64,000 nt of DNA from Morinoia aosen (GCA_030386875.1 CM059580.1:806001-870000), one strand, 5' to 3'. Counted from the stretch's first letter, positions 34,601 through 47,300 are shown. Program-made: numbers and translations. The notes: a model not told the origin generated them from the letters alone.

Positions 34601-36954
34601 AAATACTGGGTTCGGGTTTTTGCGGTACACGCTGTATATCAATTACATCAATGTACAATACCTAAGATGGGAGGGCTAACACACAGTCTAGCTTCCCTCG
34701 AGGTTTATTTCTTTGAGCAAATACGTGAGGGATTCCAGAAACCGAGCGAGAAGTTCATGCTTTGTGTGTTTTACAAAATTTCGTATTTTTATAAAAATAA
34801 TTTTTTTCATAAATTTTTGTATGCAAGATCAAAATTAGAGAATTTTTTCGCCTTGTTCGCTCCGTTTTTGAAAAGGTGAAATAAAGTTATTTCAGTTCAA
34901 CTGTTGAAAATTGTGGCAGTTTTTGTTACGCGTTATTGGAGAGCCAAGCGAGCGACAGCTGGAGGTTTATAAACTGATGAAGCCTTTTTACTCAGGGTGT
35001 GGGTCAGGTGTGTTCAAAATAGCCAGCTCTATCACGATATTTCCGGTTTATGAACAAGTTACAGAGTGTCCACATTTACCGTCAGCGCTGAATACATGAA
35101 TCAACACTCACATGAACTCCCTAAATGTAAATACTGCAAAATACAAACAAAATACCAATAAATGCATCATTACTAGTCAATACGTCAAAATAAATTTTAT
35201 ATTTCACGCGAATTAAGAAATTATGAACATTTTCTACCACATCCGGCACGAAATGTTCTTTGAAGTGCGCAGAAAAATGAAAATAAATTTTGTTCGGCGA
35301 AACTCTTTCCGACGCAAACATGATTGAAAACAAACAATTCACAGAAGAAAAAATCTTGCCTAAGTTCCTGTAATAAAATGCAACATTCGTTTCAAATAAA
35401 TTTTTTTTGGCATCTGCTTTAAAAAATCAATTTATTGAAAACAAACCTTGCTTTGATTCGTTTCAAGTATAAATAAAAAAAATTTGCGTCTCCGCGAGAC
35501 GGCAACACCGGCGAGGTCGCACTTTACAAAACCTCATCAAAAGAACACATCACAAAACCCAAGTACTGTTCAACATGAACTAACGCTCGTACAAATGTTA
35601 TAAAGTCAAGACTTGGCTGTTCACCACACCGCTCATCGAGAAGAAGACCAACGTCATAACTCAGAACTTTGCAAAGTTGACTCACCCATACTGTTCTATT
35701 CGCCATTTCGTGACATGTGTTTAAGTAAAACCGTCATAACGGTACTTCCAAAATTGACCGATAGGAGAGTTTTTTTTCGATCGATCAAAATTGATTTCGT
35801 AAAGCAGTTTACAAAGTTAAAATCACGTCTGAAAAATCAAGACTTGTGACGTTGTTCTTCCCAATGAGCGATATGCAGATCTTTCCATAGCACGCACTTC
35901 AATATATGTATGTAGATATACTACTTCAATATAAGTATAGTAGAATACAAGTACCTACCTAAGGAGGGGCGAGGTTCACAACACTGCCCCTAACTCAAAG
36001 GACATCGAGCTATTCAAATAAGGGTCAACTGAAAACACCAATACTCACTACAACGAAAGCTATATCCTATTCCTATGAATGCATTCTCTAAACTATATGT
36101 AGTTAAAAACTAATTATTTCATTCATTATTCGTAATAATAATAAATACACTATTTAGATATATCAATATCCATCAAATTTTAAACAATCTACCTACACGA
36201 AATAAGAGAATTTCCTACATATGTTCTATGTACTCAGAATATGAAGCAGGCCTAGTGATTGTTGCAATGGGTACATGCAATATAAACTCTGGCAACGCTG
36301 GCAAACAACTCACTTTGCATTCATTAAATCTCTCAAGTATCAATAGATAAATAAGTATCAACTCCTCTCAATAACCTGTATTTTACTTTCTACTCAACAG
36401 TCAAAGGCTGATTATATTTATATCAGTTTCCATGAGAATCACTCGAGTCTTATCACTGCCACTGCTATTAAAAAAAAAAATTCCAAAAATTCGAAAACAC
36501 TGCCCCCCCCCCCCCCCACTTTCAATACAAAACTAAGGCAGGTCGTAGGATTCTAGAGTAACACAATTTTTAGTTTGATTATAATGAGGGTAAGGCAGTT
36601 CTTATCGGACACATTTTGGAAAGGGTTCCCTTAGAGAATTTTCGTGAATAACAACTGCAGTTTTAACACTGACTCTTTGTTTCTGCTGACTCAACAACAC
36701 TTGTCACTTTGTCCACTCTCTGCCTTAAGTAATAACATAGGGCTAAATTCAGCCTTCAGTAATAACATGGGGCTAAATTGAACCTTCAGTAATAACATAG
36801 GGCAAACACACAATTCCCATACGCCATATTGTAGATACGATCTGTCCTAAATACCCATTTTACGGAGAACATTCCCCTAAAATTAGTCACAAAAGCTACG
36901 GCTCAAACTGTCGCGGCGACGCAAGTCACGCGTTGAACAGGAGAAACATTTTCA
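34601..36954. other. Gene-free AT-rich stretch
   Basis: No gene recognised. Contains a poly-C run at 36504-36518 and three AGTAATAACATGGGGC-like words at 36726-36805. Confidence 0.5.
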
Positions 36955-37130
36955 ACCAAAAAGAACGGGAAGCGCAAGCCCGGTAAATAGAAGTGTATCC
37001 CTTCCACCGTTTTCTACCAACACCAGAGGAGCCGCGCATACTCGGGTGAAAATGTTGCGAATGCCTGGCTGAATTCGAACCAGGATCTTTTTTGCTGAAA
37101 GTATGATTTTATATACCTTGGCGCCATGGG
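36955..37130 (-). mobile_element. SINE family B, copy
   Basis: Read in reverse: AAGATCCTGGTTCGAATTC, CATTCGCAACATTTTCACC, GCGGCTCCTCTGGTGTTGGT, AGAAAACGGTGGAAGGG. A pair with 32878, and the better copy for defining the family. Confidence 0.78.
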
Positions 37131-37941
37131 TGTTGAGTTCATTGCAATTACATTCTATATTCGTGACACTGGAGGCAGGAAATGCTGACGTCCGCGATAG
37201 TGTGTCGTGCACAGTACATAGCAGAAAGTGTATGTACAGAGGGTCCGTACGTAAAGATTTAAAGTTCTTTTTTAAAATAGTAGGTCGTTAATAGAACGAA
37301 TATTTTTAGCAGCCAGATTTCACAATAATAAGAGTTTGGGCAGAATTATAATTGATAGCATCAAACCTACAACCCCAGATCGCAACAGATGCTTCACGAA
37401 ACCATTGAAGACCGCATCCATAATATACACAATTTGACACCAACGCACAGCCCAAATGTTGGGAAAATACGGGACATTTCTGCCGCATATGTTTCTTTTC
37501 TCGTGTATATCCGCATGGATATTTTTAAATATGCTATTCAGTTACCGGAATATCGGGTGATCATACATTACATCAATATCGCATTGCAGGTTCCACATTA
37601 ACACGTTCGTAGAACATTGTGCCACATGTGTCCCAATCGGTGATTTTCTAATTGACCTCATGACATAAACGAATCATATTTCATGTTTCCCGACCTATTT
37701 CATGAATAACTTTTCGTACGAGGTGCAGTGTTATCGTGCAATTGAAGTTTCAGATTTCTTGGGAAAGATAAAAATATATTCGAGCAGTAAAGTCGATTTC
37801 TCAGTTCTGCAGCTTACAACCTGACCAAACCAACCGTTGACAACCGCGGAGACGCGGTGACAAATGCCCAAAATTTCGCAGAGTGATACCCATAAGTGGC
37901 ATGCCTGACCCACAACGGATTCATGTATTCCCCTCCACTTG
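37131..37941. other. Gene-free stretch
   Basis: I see nothing that I can name in it. Confidence 0.45.
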
Positions 37942-38158
37942 AATGAAAGCGCCAAGTGTGGCGGGTTAAACCGAAGTTCAATATTCAACTCAAATTAGAG
38001 TTCATTTCAGAAATCGATTTTGAACATAACAAACATTAAATAGATCACGCCTTCATTTAGTTTTCATTAAGCATTTATTGAGACTGCTGCTCGGTCGGCA
38101 GCATAAAGAAAATCCCCTCCGTGGCCCCCGGTGGGTCACGTCGTACTTGAAGTGTTAA
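37942..38158 (-). mobile_element. TTAA-flanked MITE, copy 4
   Basis: In reverse it reads TTAACACTTCAAGTACGACG, GACCCACCGG, TTATGCTGCCGACC, GAGCAGCAGTCTC, ACTAAATGAAGGCGTGATC, matching copies 2 and 3. TTAA is kept at 38155-38158; the other terminus has decayed. Confidence 0.75.
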
Positions 38159-38314
38159 AGACTAAATCAATTCGGCCAACTGAGCAGCTGCGCAGCACAC
38201 GCAAGTCCGCTCCTACAGAGCTGAAATAACCTAAGAAAACGCTAATTATTGTGTGAAAATAACCTGAGTGGGGCACTGAACACTTAACCCTCCGTTAAAT
38301 TCGACGCCAATAAC

Positions 38315-38636
38315 CCGGCCGTTATTTTCGGGCGGCACCTCTGATACAACCCGGCCGTTATTTTCGGGCGGTATCCCTGATACAACCCAGCCGTTATTTT
38401 CGGGCGGTATCCCTGATACAACCCGGCCGTTATTTTCGGGCGGTATCCCTGATACAACCCAGCCGTTATTTTCGGGCGGTATCCCTGATACAACCCGGCC
38501 GTTATTTTCGGGCGGTATCCCTGATACAACCCGGCCGTTATTTTCGGGCGGTATCCCTGATACAACCCGGCCGTTATTTTCGGGCGGTATCCCTGATACA
38601 ACCCAGCCGTTATTTTCGGGCGGTATCCCTGAAGCA
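38315..38636 (+). repeat. 36-bp tandem array, about nine units
   Basis: Core CCGTTATTTTCGGGCGGTAT then CCCTGATACAACC. Units differ only by CCCGG/CCCAG. It gives a spurious repeat peptide on the minus strand. Confidence 0.92.
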
Positions 38637-38704
38637 TTCCTCCCTCCACTAACAGAACCCGCACGAAAATAACCATCATTTTATTGTCTTATTAGTTCGT
38701 TCGT

Positions 38705-38952
38705 TGGTGAACTCGAGACTCCCTAGCGACCACGCAGGCGGTCTCACGAGAGTGAAGAGGAGGGACCATTTGGCATGGACTGCATAAAACGGGGAGCCTA
38801 TGTACAATGTGTGCATACAAAAACAGCAAGTTAAGAATAAGAAAATACGAAGAAACGCTAGAGAAAAAAGCACCAAAACTTGACGAAGCGAAGTGGGCAC
38901 AAAAGACAGAAGTTCTTCTTATAGGTGAGGGGACCTCACAATCTCCCCTTAC
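38705..38952 (+). mobile_element. Dispersed repeat family C, copy 3
   Basis: Shares GGACCATTTGGCATGGACT, GAGCCTATGTACAATG, ACAGCAAGTTAAGAA and the end GGGACCTCACAATCTCCCC with 15340. Confidence 0.68.
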
Positions 38953-39225
38953 GATAACTGCATTAATTGCTGCGACATAGTAATCAAACAGTAACTAACA
39001 GTTTTGTCATAATAACTAAATAATGAGTAATTACTTTGTCAAAGAAATCAAAGAGCAAGTAATTAGCGTACAAATAGAACACAAGGCAGCGTTCAGCACC
39101 CCGCTCTACACACCCGCCACACGCTGCACCACGGGCGTGTGAAGAGTATAGAAAGTAATTAGTAATTACTTACCATATTCTTATTAAGTAATTAGTAATT
39201 AACAACATCATAAGATCAAACCTTA
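38953..39225. repeat. GTAATTA scattered-word patch
   Basis: AGTAATTA, TAATTACTT and AGTAACTAA words recur more than ten times at irregular spacing. No gene. Confidence 0.6.
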
Positions 39226-39470
39226 CCGTACGAGTGGAAGCGAGGAGGGAGGACGAAACGGCCCGTAGGCAGTAGACAACAGCTCGCGGCGGCAATAAAA
39301 CGGCTAGAAACGGCCATAAAACGGCACGCAGCAGCAATAAAGCGGCCCAGGACGACATAAAATGGCAGAAAGCGTCACGACATGGCACGGCGAGCTATAA
39401 AACGGCACCGTTAGTCCTACATTGCGTACAAACGACGCAGCTCATCGGAAAGTTGTGCAGCAAGTCGTAA
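39226..39470. repeat. AAACGGC scattered-word patch leading into 20-bp array
   Basis: AAACGGC, AAAGCGGC and AAATGGC words occur at irregular 10-30 bp spacing (GAAACGGCC, TAAAACGGC and others). The regular array that follows is built on AAAACGG. Confidence 0.75.
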
Positions 39471-40780
39471 AACGGTCCAGAGCGTCGTAAAACGGTCCAG
39501 AGCTTCGTAAAACGGTCCAGAGCTTCGTAAAACGGTCCAGAGCGTCGTAAAACGGTCCAAAGCGTCGTAAAACGGTCCAGAGCGTCGTAAAACGGTCCAG
39601 AGCGTCGTAAAACTGTCCAGAGCGTCGTAAAACGGTCCAGAGCGTCGTAAAACGGTCCAAAGCGTCGTAAAACGGTCCAGAGCGTCGTAAAACTGTCCAG
39701 AGCGTCGTAAAACGGTCCAGAACATCGTAAAACGGTCCAAAGCGTCGTAAAACGGTCCAGAGCGTCGTAAAACTGTCCAAAGCGTCGTAAAACGGTCCAG
39801 AACATCGTAAAACGGTCCAAAGCGTCGTAAAACGGTCCAGAGCGTCGTAAAACGGTACAGAGCGTCGTAAAACGGTCCAGAGCGTCGTAAAACGGTCCAG
39901 AGCGTCGTAAAACGGTCCAAAGCGTCGTAAAACGGTCCAGAGCGTCGTAAAACGGTCCAGAGCGTCGTAAAACGGTCCAGAGCGTAGCAAAACGGTCCAG
40001 AGCGTCGTAAAACGGTCCAGAGCGTAGCAAAACGGTCAAGAGCGTAGCAAAACGGTCCAGAGCGTAGCAAAACGGTTCAGAGCGTAGCAAAACGGTCCAG
40101 AGCGTAGCAAAACGGTCCAGAGCGTAGCAAAACGGTCCAGAGCGTAGCAAAACGGTCCAGAGCGTAGCAAAACGGTCCAGAGCGTAGCAAAACGGTCCAG
40201 AGCGTAGCAAAACGGTCCAGAGCGTAGCAAAACGGTCCAGAGCGTAGCAAAACGGTCCAGAGCGTCGTAAAACGGTCCAGAGCGTAGCAAAACGGTCCAG
40301 AGCGTAGCAAAACGGTCCAGAGCGTAGCAAAACGGTCCAGAGCGTAGCAAAACGGTCCAGAGCGTAGCAAAACGGTCCAGAGCGTAGCAAAACGGTCCAG
40401 AGCGTCGCAAAACGGTCCAGAGCGTAGCAAAACGGTCCAGAGCGTAGCAAAACGGTCCAGAGCGTCGTAAAACGGTCCAGAGCGTCGTAAAACGGTCCAG
40501 AGCGTCGTAAAACGGTCCAGAGCGTAGCAAAACGGTCCAGAGCGTAGCAAAACGGTCCAGAGCGTAGCAAAACGGTCCAGAGCGTAGCAAAACGGTCCAG
40601 AGCGTAGCGAAACGGTCCAGAGCGTCGCAAAACGGTCCAGAGCGTAGCAAAACGGTCCAGAGCGTCGTAAAACGGTCCAGAGCGTCGTAAAACGGTCCAG
40701 AGCGTCGTAAAACGGTCCAGAGCGTCGTAAAACGGTCCAGAGCGTCGTAAAACGGTCCAGAGCGTCGTAAAACGGTACGG
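39471..40780 (+). repeat. 20-bp tandem array, 66 units, no indels
   Basis: AACGGTCCAG begins at 39471 and AACGGTACGG at 40771, exactly 65 x 20 bp. The unit is AACGGTCCAGAGCGTCGTAA with a GTAGCA variant filling most of 39985-40650 and the GTCGTA form at both flanks. Frames on the minus strand stay open up to 484 codons and are not genes. Confidence 0.95.
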
Positions 40781-40869
40781 ATGCGCTAATAACACAAAAT
40801 GAGCAGCAAATCTAAATACAAAGAGCCCTGGACACCATTCCAGATTCACGAAATGTTATTTTTTTTTGC

Positions 40870-41260
40870 CACTGCGTGAACGCGCGCAACTTATTCCCCT
40901 CGCGTGCAGCAGACGTACAAACGCACGCACGTATACACTGTACAGGGCCGAGTGCATTGTACGTGGGAGTCACTATAACATGTTACAGCTGCACAACTCT
41001 TGCAGTCATTCCAAGGAAATATACCGCTTTCCTTCGTTTATTCTCAGTACAGCGACGCGTGAGCTGGCGAGTGGTGTCATGTGTGACGCGTGCAACATGC
41101 GTCTACACATGGCGGCAATGTGTCAGGTCCCGCATGCCATGGGAAACATGTCTGTCATGAACACGCACATGACTCGATAACAAAACGATCATGTGTGCGT
41201 CTACGTGACTGTTGTGTACGTTTCCACGTGTCGTGGATACACTAAAGTGTCCTGTAAATG
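40870..41260. repeat. ACATG/CACG scattered-word patch
   Basis: ACATG/CATGT occurs about nine times at 40980-41200, mixed with many ACGTG, ACGCG and GTGTG words. Not periodic. Overlapping open frames have no recognised content. Confidence 0.6.
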
Positions 41261-41334
41261 TCCTTAAATAAAACAACACTAGACAAGTAGTATGCGCCAA
41301 CTAACGATCGCAAAGTTCACTTGTAATAAAGCCA

Positions 41335-41495
41335 CATGTGTGTTCTGATGTACAGAGGTCTAACAGAAGCTCGTGTTCAAGAACAGCCCCAGTAGCAAGT
41401 CAGATGTGATACTCATATGTGCATCACACATGTATTGACATCACATATATCACATATTTACATCACATACACATATGTGTTGCAAATAAAATAAA
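41335..41495. repeat. CACAT/ATGTG scattered-word patch
   Basis: About ten CACAT/ATGTG pentamers in 155 bp on both strands, irregular spacing. Confidence 0.7.
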
Positions 41496-43164
41496 ATATC
41501 ACGAAAATCCCCGTGAAGCAAAACATTGAGCAGGCGAAGGAGGGAACTTCCTCTCTAGACAGTCTAGGGACCTCACAGTACGAGATGAAAGGCGCTGCCC
41601 AACTGACATGCCCACTGTGTAGTACGACATGACTTGCATACCAGTATGTGGCTAGATGGAGGCAGAGCTCAACCTACTGAAAAAAGGCTTTTTTCTTTCT
41701 TCATTGAACTCAAACCTCTGATTGTGTTCTACAACGCCCGCCAAGTGGCCGAGTACGACTGGTGTGAGTGGCGGTGCTTTGTTGCAGTGGCAGTCCTTCG
41801 AAAAGACCAATTATTGATGTATATGGACAGTATGTGGTGGTTGCTCACGTTCTCACACACACATACACACACACACACGCAATATACTGAGGGCAGGTGT
41901 GAGGGTACAGCCAGTGAGTGTTTCTTCAGTCTTCTCTATGTATAAATAAGTAACTATTCTTTACTGCCAAGGACGTCTAGCATGTAACCATACATAAAAC
42001 AATGAACTTTGGCGACGCGTTTTCTGAACTCACACAAGCTATTTTGATGCTAGACCAGGAATAAATACAAAAAAAGCGGAATCTGAATCATAAATAAAAC
42101 AAAATCCGAAAATAAATCGAGTTCACAGCAGAAGGAAGTAAAGCATCTACTGCATTCTTTCAAATTCATCTTACATTTTGCTAAGAAATTTCGTGTGCGA
42201 AGATCTTAAGCATTCTATTGATGCTTTTTTCGAAGGTCCACCCAAAAGTTAGTAACTAGTGTATGATATTCGGACATAAAGTATCGCACATCGCGTACGA
42301 TGTTAAGAGGTTATCCAAAAAGTCCAGTTAACGAGCGTTCATGTTCCACTGTGCAAATAAGAGAGCCCATGCATCACGTGAACGCCGAAACATTTCATTC
42401 AGCGCCAAACGGATTTTAATAAATAACCGAAAAAAAAACGAAAGGAAAATAAAAAAGGTAAAGATTCAAAATAAGATTTCTTTCTACGCTGGCAAAACAT
42501 GGAACACAAATATCTCTTGAACTAAATATCGTATTTTTTTTAAGCATTAAATAATAATTTAAATTGAGGACAACCACCACGGCCCCCGCACGGGAACAAT
42601 CACGCTCAGGCAACCCGAAGAAAATTTTCACGTTTTCTGTGTGTCGCAGAAAACGGTCGATCAGAGGGGGCACTAAAGAGAAAACTAAAAAACTATTTTA
42701 TAAGTAAAACTATGAAAGAATTAAAACATGATCCTGACATTGACGGTATATATTGACCCAATTTAAAAAAATATGTAAAATTAAATGTTATAAACATGAT
42801 AAACAAATGTTGGACACCTGCACAACAGAATGTTAACATATAAAGCTCGTATAAAAACAAAGAAATACATTGCCGCTGTTCATATAACAAACGTTCAGCC
42901 TAGTAACAAAAAATTAAGTCATACAGAAGGTAGAATGCAAATTGGAGAACCGTTAAGTTTAGTGACAGTTAGAATGTTCGTTAGAAATATACTTATACCT
43001 CACAAGCATTTACGGTCGAATAAACTTTACCTCTAACTATCACAACCAGGCTGTAGAGAACAACACTTCATACCACGACACCTATTTCCAATTTTATTTA
43101 TGACAAAAAACAGGAAATAAAAAGTAGGGTTCGAACAGCAGGGGGATTCGATGACGGCTATACG
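41496..43164. other. Gene-free stretch with (CA)n
   Basis: (CA)n at 41852-41880. GGGACCTCACAGTA at 41569 may be a remnant of family C. No gene recognised. Confidence 0.5.
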
Positions 43165-46100
43165 GTCACGTGACGAGCTGGAACCAATCACAACACTCAC
43201 GTGACGAGCTGGAACCAATCACAACCCTCACGTGACGAGCTGGAACCAATCACAACACTCACGTGACGAGCTGGAACCAATCACAACCCTCACGTAACGA
43301 GCTGGAACCAATCACAACCCTCACGTAACGAGCTGGAACCAATCACAACCCTCACGTGACGAGCTGGAACCAATCACAACACTCACGTGACGAGCTGGAA
43401 CCAATCACAACCCTCACGTGACGAGCTGGAACCAATCACAACACTCACGTGACGAGCTGGAACCAATCACAACACTCACGTGACGAGCTGGAACCAATCA
43501 CAACCCTCACGTAACGAGCTGGAACCAATCACAACACTCACACGTGACGAGCTGGAACCAATCACAACCCTCACACGTGACGAGCTGGAACCAATCACAA
43601 CCCTCACACGTGACGAGCTGGAACCAATCACAACCCTCACACGTGACGAGCTGGAACCAATCACAACCCTCACACGTGACGAGCTGGAACCAATCACAAC
43701 ACTCACGTGACGAGCTGGAACCAATCACAACCCTCACACGTGACGAGCTGGAACCAATCACAACACTCACGTGACGAGCTGGAACCAATCACAACCCTCA
43801 CGTAACGAGCTGGAACCAATCACAACACTCACGTGACGAGCTGGAACCAATCACAACACTCACACGTGACGAGCTGGAACCAATCACAACCCTCACACGT
43901 GACGAGCTGGAACCAATCACAACCCTCACACGTGACGAGCTGGAACCAATCACAACACTCACGTGACGAGCTGGAACCAATCACAACACTCACGTGACGA
44001 GCTGGAACCAATCACAACCCTCACACGTGACGAGCTGGAACCAATCACAACCCTCACACGTGACGAGCTGGAACCAATCACAACACTCACGTGACGAGCT
44101 GGAACCAATCACAACACTCACACGTGACGAGCTGGAACCAATCACAACACTCACGTGACGAGCTGGAACCAATCACAACCCTCACGTAACGAGCTGGAAC
44201 CAATCACAACACTCACGTGACGAGCTGGAACCAATCACAACACTCACACGTGACGAGCTGGAACCAATCACAACCCTCACACGTGACGAGCTGGAACCAA
44301 TCACAACCCTCACACGTGACGAGCTGGAACCAATCACAACACTCACGTGACGAGCTGGAACCAATCACAACACTCACACGTGACGAGCTGGAACCAATCA
44401 CAACACTCACGTGACGAGCTGGAACCAATCACAACCCTCACGTAACGAGCTGGAACCAATCACAACACTCACGTGACGAGCTGGAACCAATCACAACACT
44501 CACACGTGACGAGCTGGAACCAATCACAACCCTCACACGTGACGAGCTGGAACCAATCACAACCCTCACACGTGACGAGCTGGAACCAATCACAACACTC
44601 ACGTGACGAGCTGGAACCAATCACAACACTCACGTGACGAGCTGGAACCAATCACAACCCTCACACGTGACGAGCTGGAACCAATCACAACCCTCACACG
44701 TGACGAGCTGGAACCAATCACAACACTCACGTGACGAGCTGGAACCAATCACAACACTCACACGTGACGAGCTGGAACCAATCACAACACTCACGTGACG
44801 AGCTGGAACCAATCACAACACTCACACGTGACGAGCTGGAACCAATCACAACACTCACACGTGACGAGCTGGAACCAATCACAACACTCACGTGACGAGC
44901 TGGAACCAATCACAACCCTCACACGTGACGAGCTGGAACCAATCACAACCCTCACACGTGACGAGCTGGAACCAATCACAACCCTCACACGTGACGAGCT
45001 GGAACCAATCACAACACTCACGTGACGAGCTGGAACCAATCACAACACTCACACGTGACGAGCTGGAACCAATCACAACACTCACACGTGACGAGCTGGA
45101 ACCAATCACAACACTCACGTGACGAGCTGGAACCAATCACAACCCTCACACGTGACGAGCTGGAACCAATCACAACCCTCACACGTGACGAGCTGGAACC
45201 AATCACAACCCTCACACGTGACGAGCTGGAATCAATCACAACACTCACGTGACGAGCTGGAACCAATCACAACACTCACGTGACGAGCTGGAACCAATCA
45301 CAACCCTCACGTGACGAGCTGGAACCAATCACAACACTCACACGTGACGAGCTGGAACCAATCACAACCGTCACACGTGACGAGCTGGAACCAATCACAA
45401 CCCTCACACGTGACGAGCTGGAACCAATCACAACCCTCACACGTGACGAGCTGGAACCAATCACAACACTCACGTGACGAGCTGGAACCAATCACAACAC
45501 TCACGTGACGAGCTGGAACCAATCACAACACTCACGTGACGAGCTGGAACCAATCACAACACTCACACGTGACGAGCTGGAACCAATCACAACACTCACA
45601 CGTGACGAGCTGGAACCAATCACAACCCTCACGTGACGAGCTGGAACCAATCACAACCCTCACACGTGACGAGCTGGAACCAATCACAACACTCACACGT
45701 GACGAGCTGGAACCAATCACAACACTCACACGTGACGAGCTGGAACCAATCACAACACTCACGTGACGAGCTGGAACCAATCACAACACTCACACGTGAC
45801 GAGCTGGAACCAATCACAACACTCAGGTGACGAGCTGGAACCAATCACAACCCTCACGTGACGAGCTGGAACCAATCACAACACACGTGACGAGCTGGAA
45901 CCAATCACAACACTCACACGTGACGAGCTGAAACCAATCACAACACTCACGTGACGAGCTGGAACCAATCACAACACTCACGTGACGAGCTGGAACCAAT
46001 CACAACACTCAGGTGACGAGCTGGAAACAATCACAACACTCAGGTGACGAGCTGGAACCAATCACAACCCTCACGTGACGAGCTGGAACCAATCACAACA

Positions 46101-46702
46101 CTCAGGTGACGAGCTGGAACCAATCACAACCCTCACGTGACGAGCTGGAACCAATCACAACACTCTCGTGACGAGCTGGAACCAATCACAACACTCACAC
46201 GTGACGAGCTGAAACCAATCACAACACTCACGTGACGAGCTGGAACCAATCACAACACTCACGTGACGAGCTGGAACCAATCACAACACTCACGTGACGA
46301 GCTGGAACCAATCACAACACTCACGTGACGAGCTGGAACCAATCACAACCCTCACGTGACGAGCTGGAACCAATCACAACACTCACGTGACGAGCTGGAA
46401 CCAATCACAACCCTCACGTGACGAGCTGGAACCAATCACAACACTCACGTGACGAGCTGGAACCAATCACAACACTCACACGTGACGAGCTGGAACCAAT
46501 CACAACCCTCACACGTGACGAGCTGGAACCAATCACAACCCTCACGTGACGAGCTGGAACCAATCACAACACTCACACGTGACGAGCTGGAACCAATCAC
46601 AACACTCACACGTGACGAGCTGGAACCAATCACAACCCTCACACGTGACGAGCTGGAACCAATCACAACACTCACGTGACGAGCTGGAACCAATCACAAC
46701 AC
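43165..46702 (+). repeat. 31/33-bp satellite, about 110 units, E-box plus CCAAT
   Basis: Units are GACGAGCTGGAACCAATCAC followed by AACCCTCACGT or AACACTCACACGT, so length switches between 31 and 33 bp. Almost every unit carries both CACGTG and CCAATCA. A CACGTAACG variant marks six positions, of which 43800, 44184 and 44440 are spaced 384 and 256 bp (12 and 8 average units). CACGTG is lost in a few units near 45820-46110 (CAGGTGACG). Many 60-80 codon open frames on both strands are artefacts. Confidence 0.95.
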
Positions 46703-47114
46703 AGGAGGAGGTCGGTTGCACGGTACGCCGGCCTCAACTAAACACCGGCAAATAAATAAAAGACAGAAAACGAACGAGACCAAGCAGCCAAACCCACAAC
46801 AGACTCCTGCAACCAGCGCTGCTGATTCAGCGGTTATGCGCTCGGGAATCCTACTTTTCCCGAGGGGAGCACAGAAATCAGCATTTACTAGAAACCAAAA
46901 ATATGCAAAAGAAGCAAAAGAGACTCAGTCCCACCAGTGGCATACCTACAAACTTAGCGGGGAGTTGAAGAACACAGAATGTACGTTATGGAGGGACCGA
47001 TGTGTACTAGCCTCACTAGTTGCATTGTGTGCTAGTTTGCATACCTACGCCAGTTACTAGTGGCAGTTGTTACTGGTCACAACAGTCGCTACATTCGCCA
47101 GTTACATTAAAGAC
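46703..47114. other. Gene-free stretch with ACTAG/CAGTT words
   Basis: 46985-47110 is dense in ACTAG, CTAGT and CAGTTACT words. No gene recognised. Confidence 0.5.
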
Positions 47115-47300
47115 AAAACTTTGCGACTCAATAACAAAGTTAGAAAACCTCCACCGAACTTGACAAGTTCACTACGACAGAAGTTTCAAGTTCCCAGAAA
47201 ACTTGTACACAAGAAGCAAGGTAAACTTTCCAAATCAGTAAAAAGTTCGTAGAACTCCGGGCAACTTTGTGAGAAGGGAGACTTTTGACGAGGAAAGTTC
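47115..47300. repeat. AAGTT/AACTT scattered-word patch
   Basis: Eleven AAGTT/AACTT pentamers in 183 bp on both strands, spaced 6-40 bp, with no repeat unit. About 0.4 would be expected by chance. Confidence 0.75.

Noticed and set aside
39395-40849. A 484-codon minus-strand repeat protein
   Set aside because: Produced by the 20-bp array (60-bp register). Overlapping frames in the other registers are equally open.
43476-46693. Dozens of 60-80 codon frames in the 31/33-bp satellite
   Set aside because: All are register effects of the satellite and stop wherever unit length switches.
43165-46702. CRISPR-like array
   Set aside because: Units are contiguous and nearly identical with no unique spacers, in a eukaryotic genome without cas genes. 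The same holds for the 29-, 32- and 20-bp arrays.
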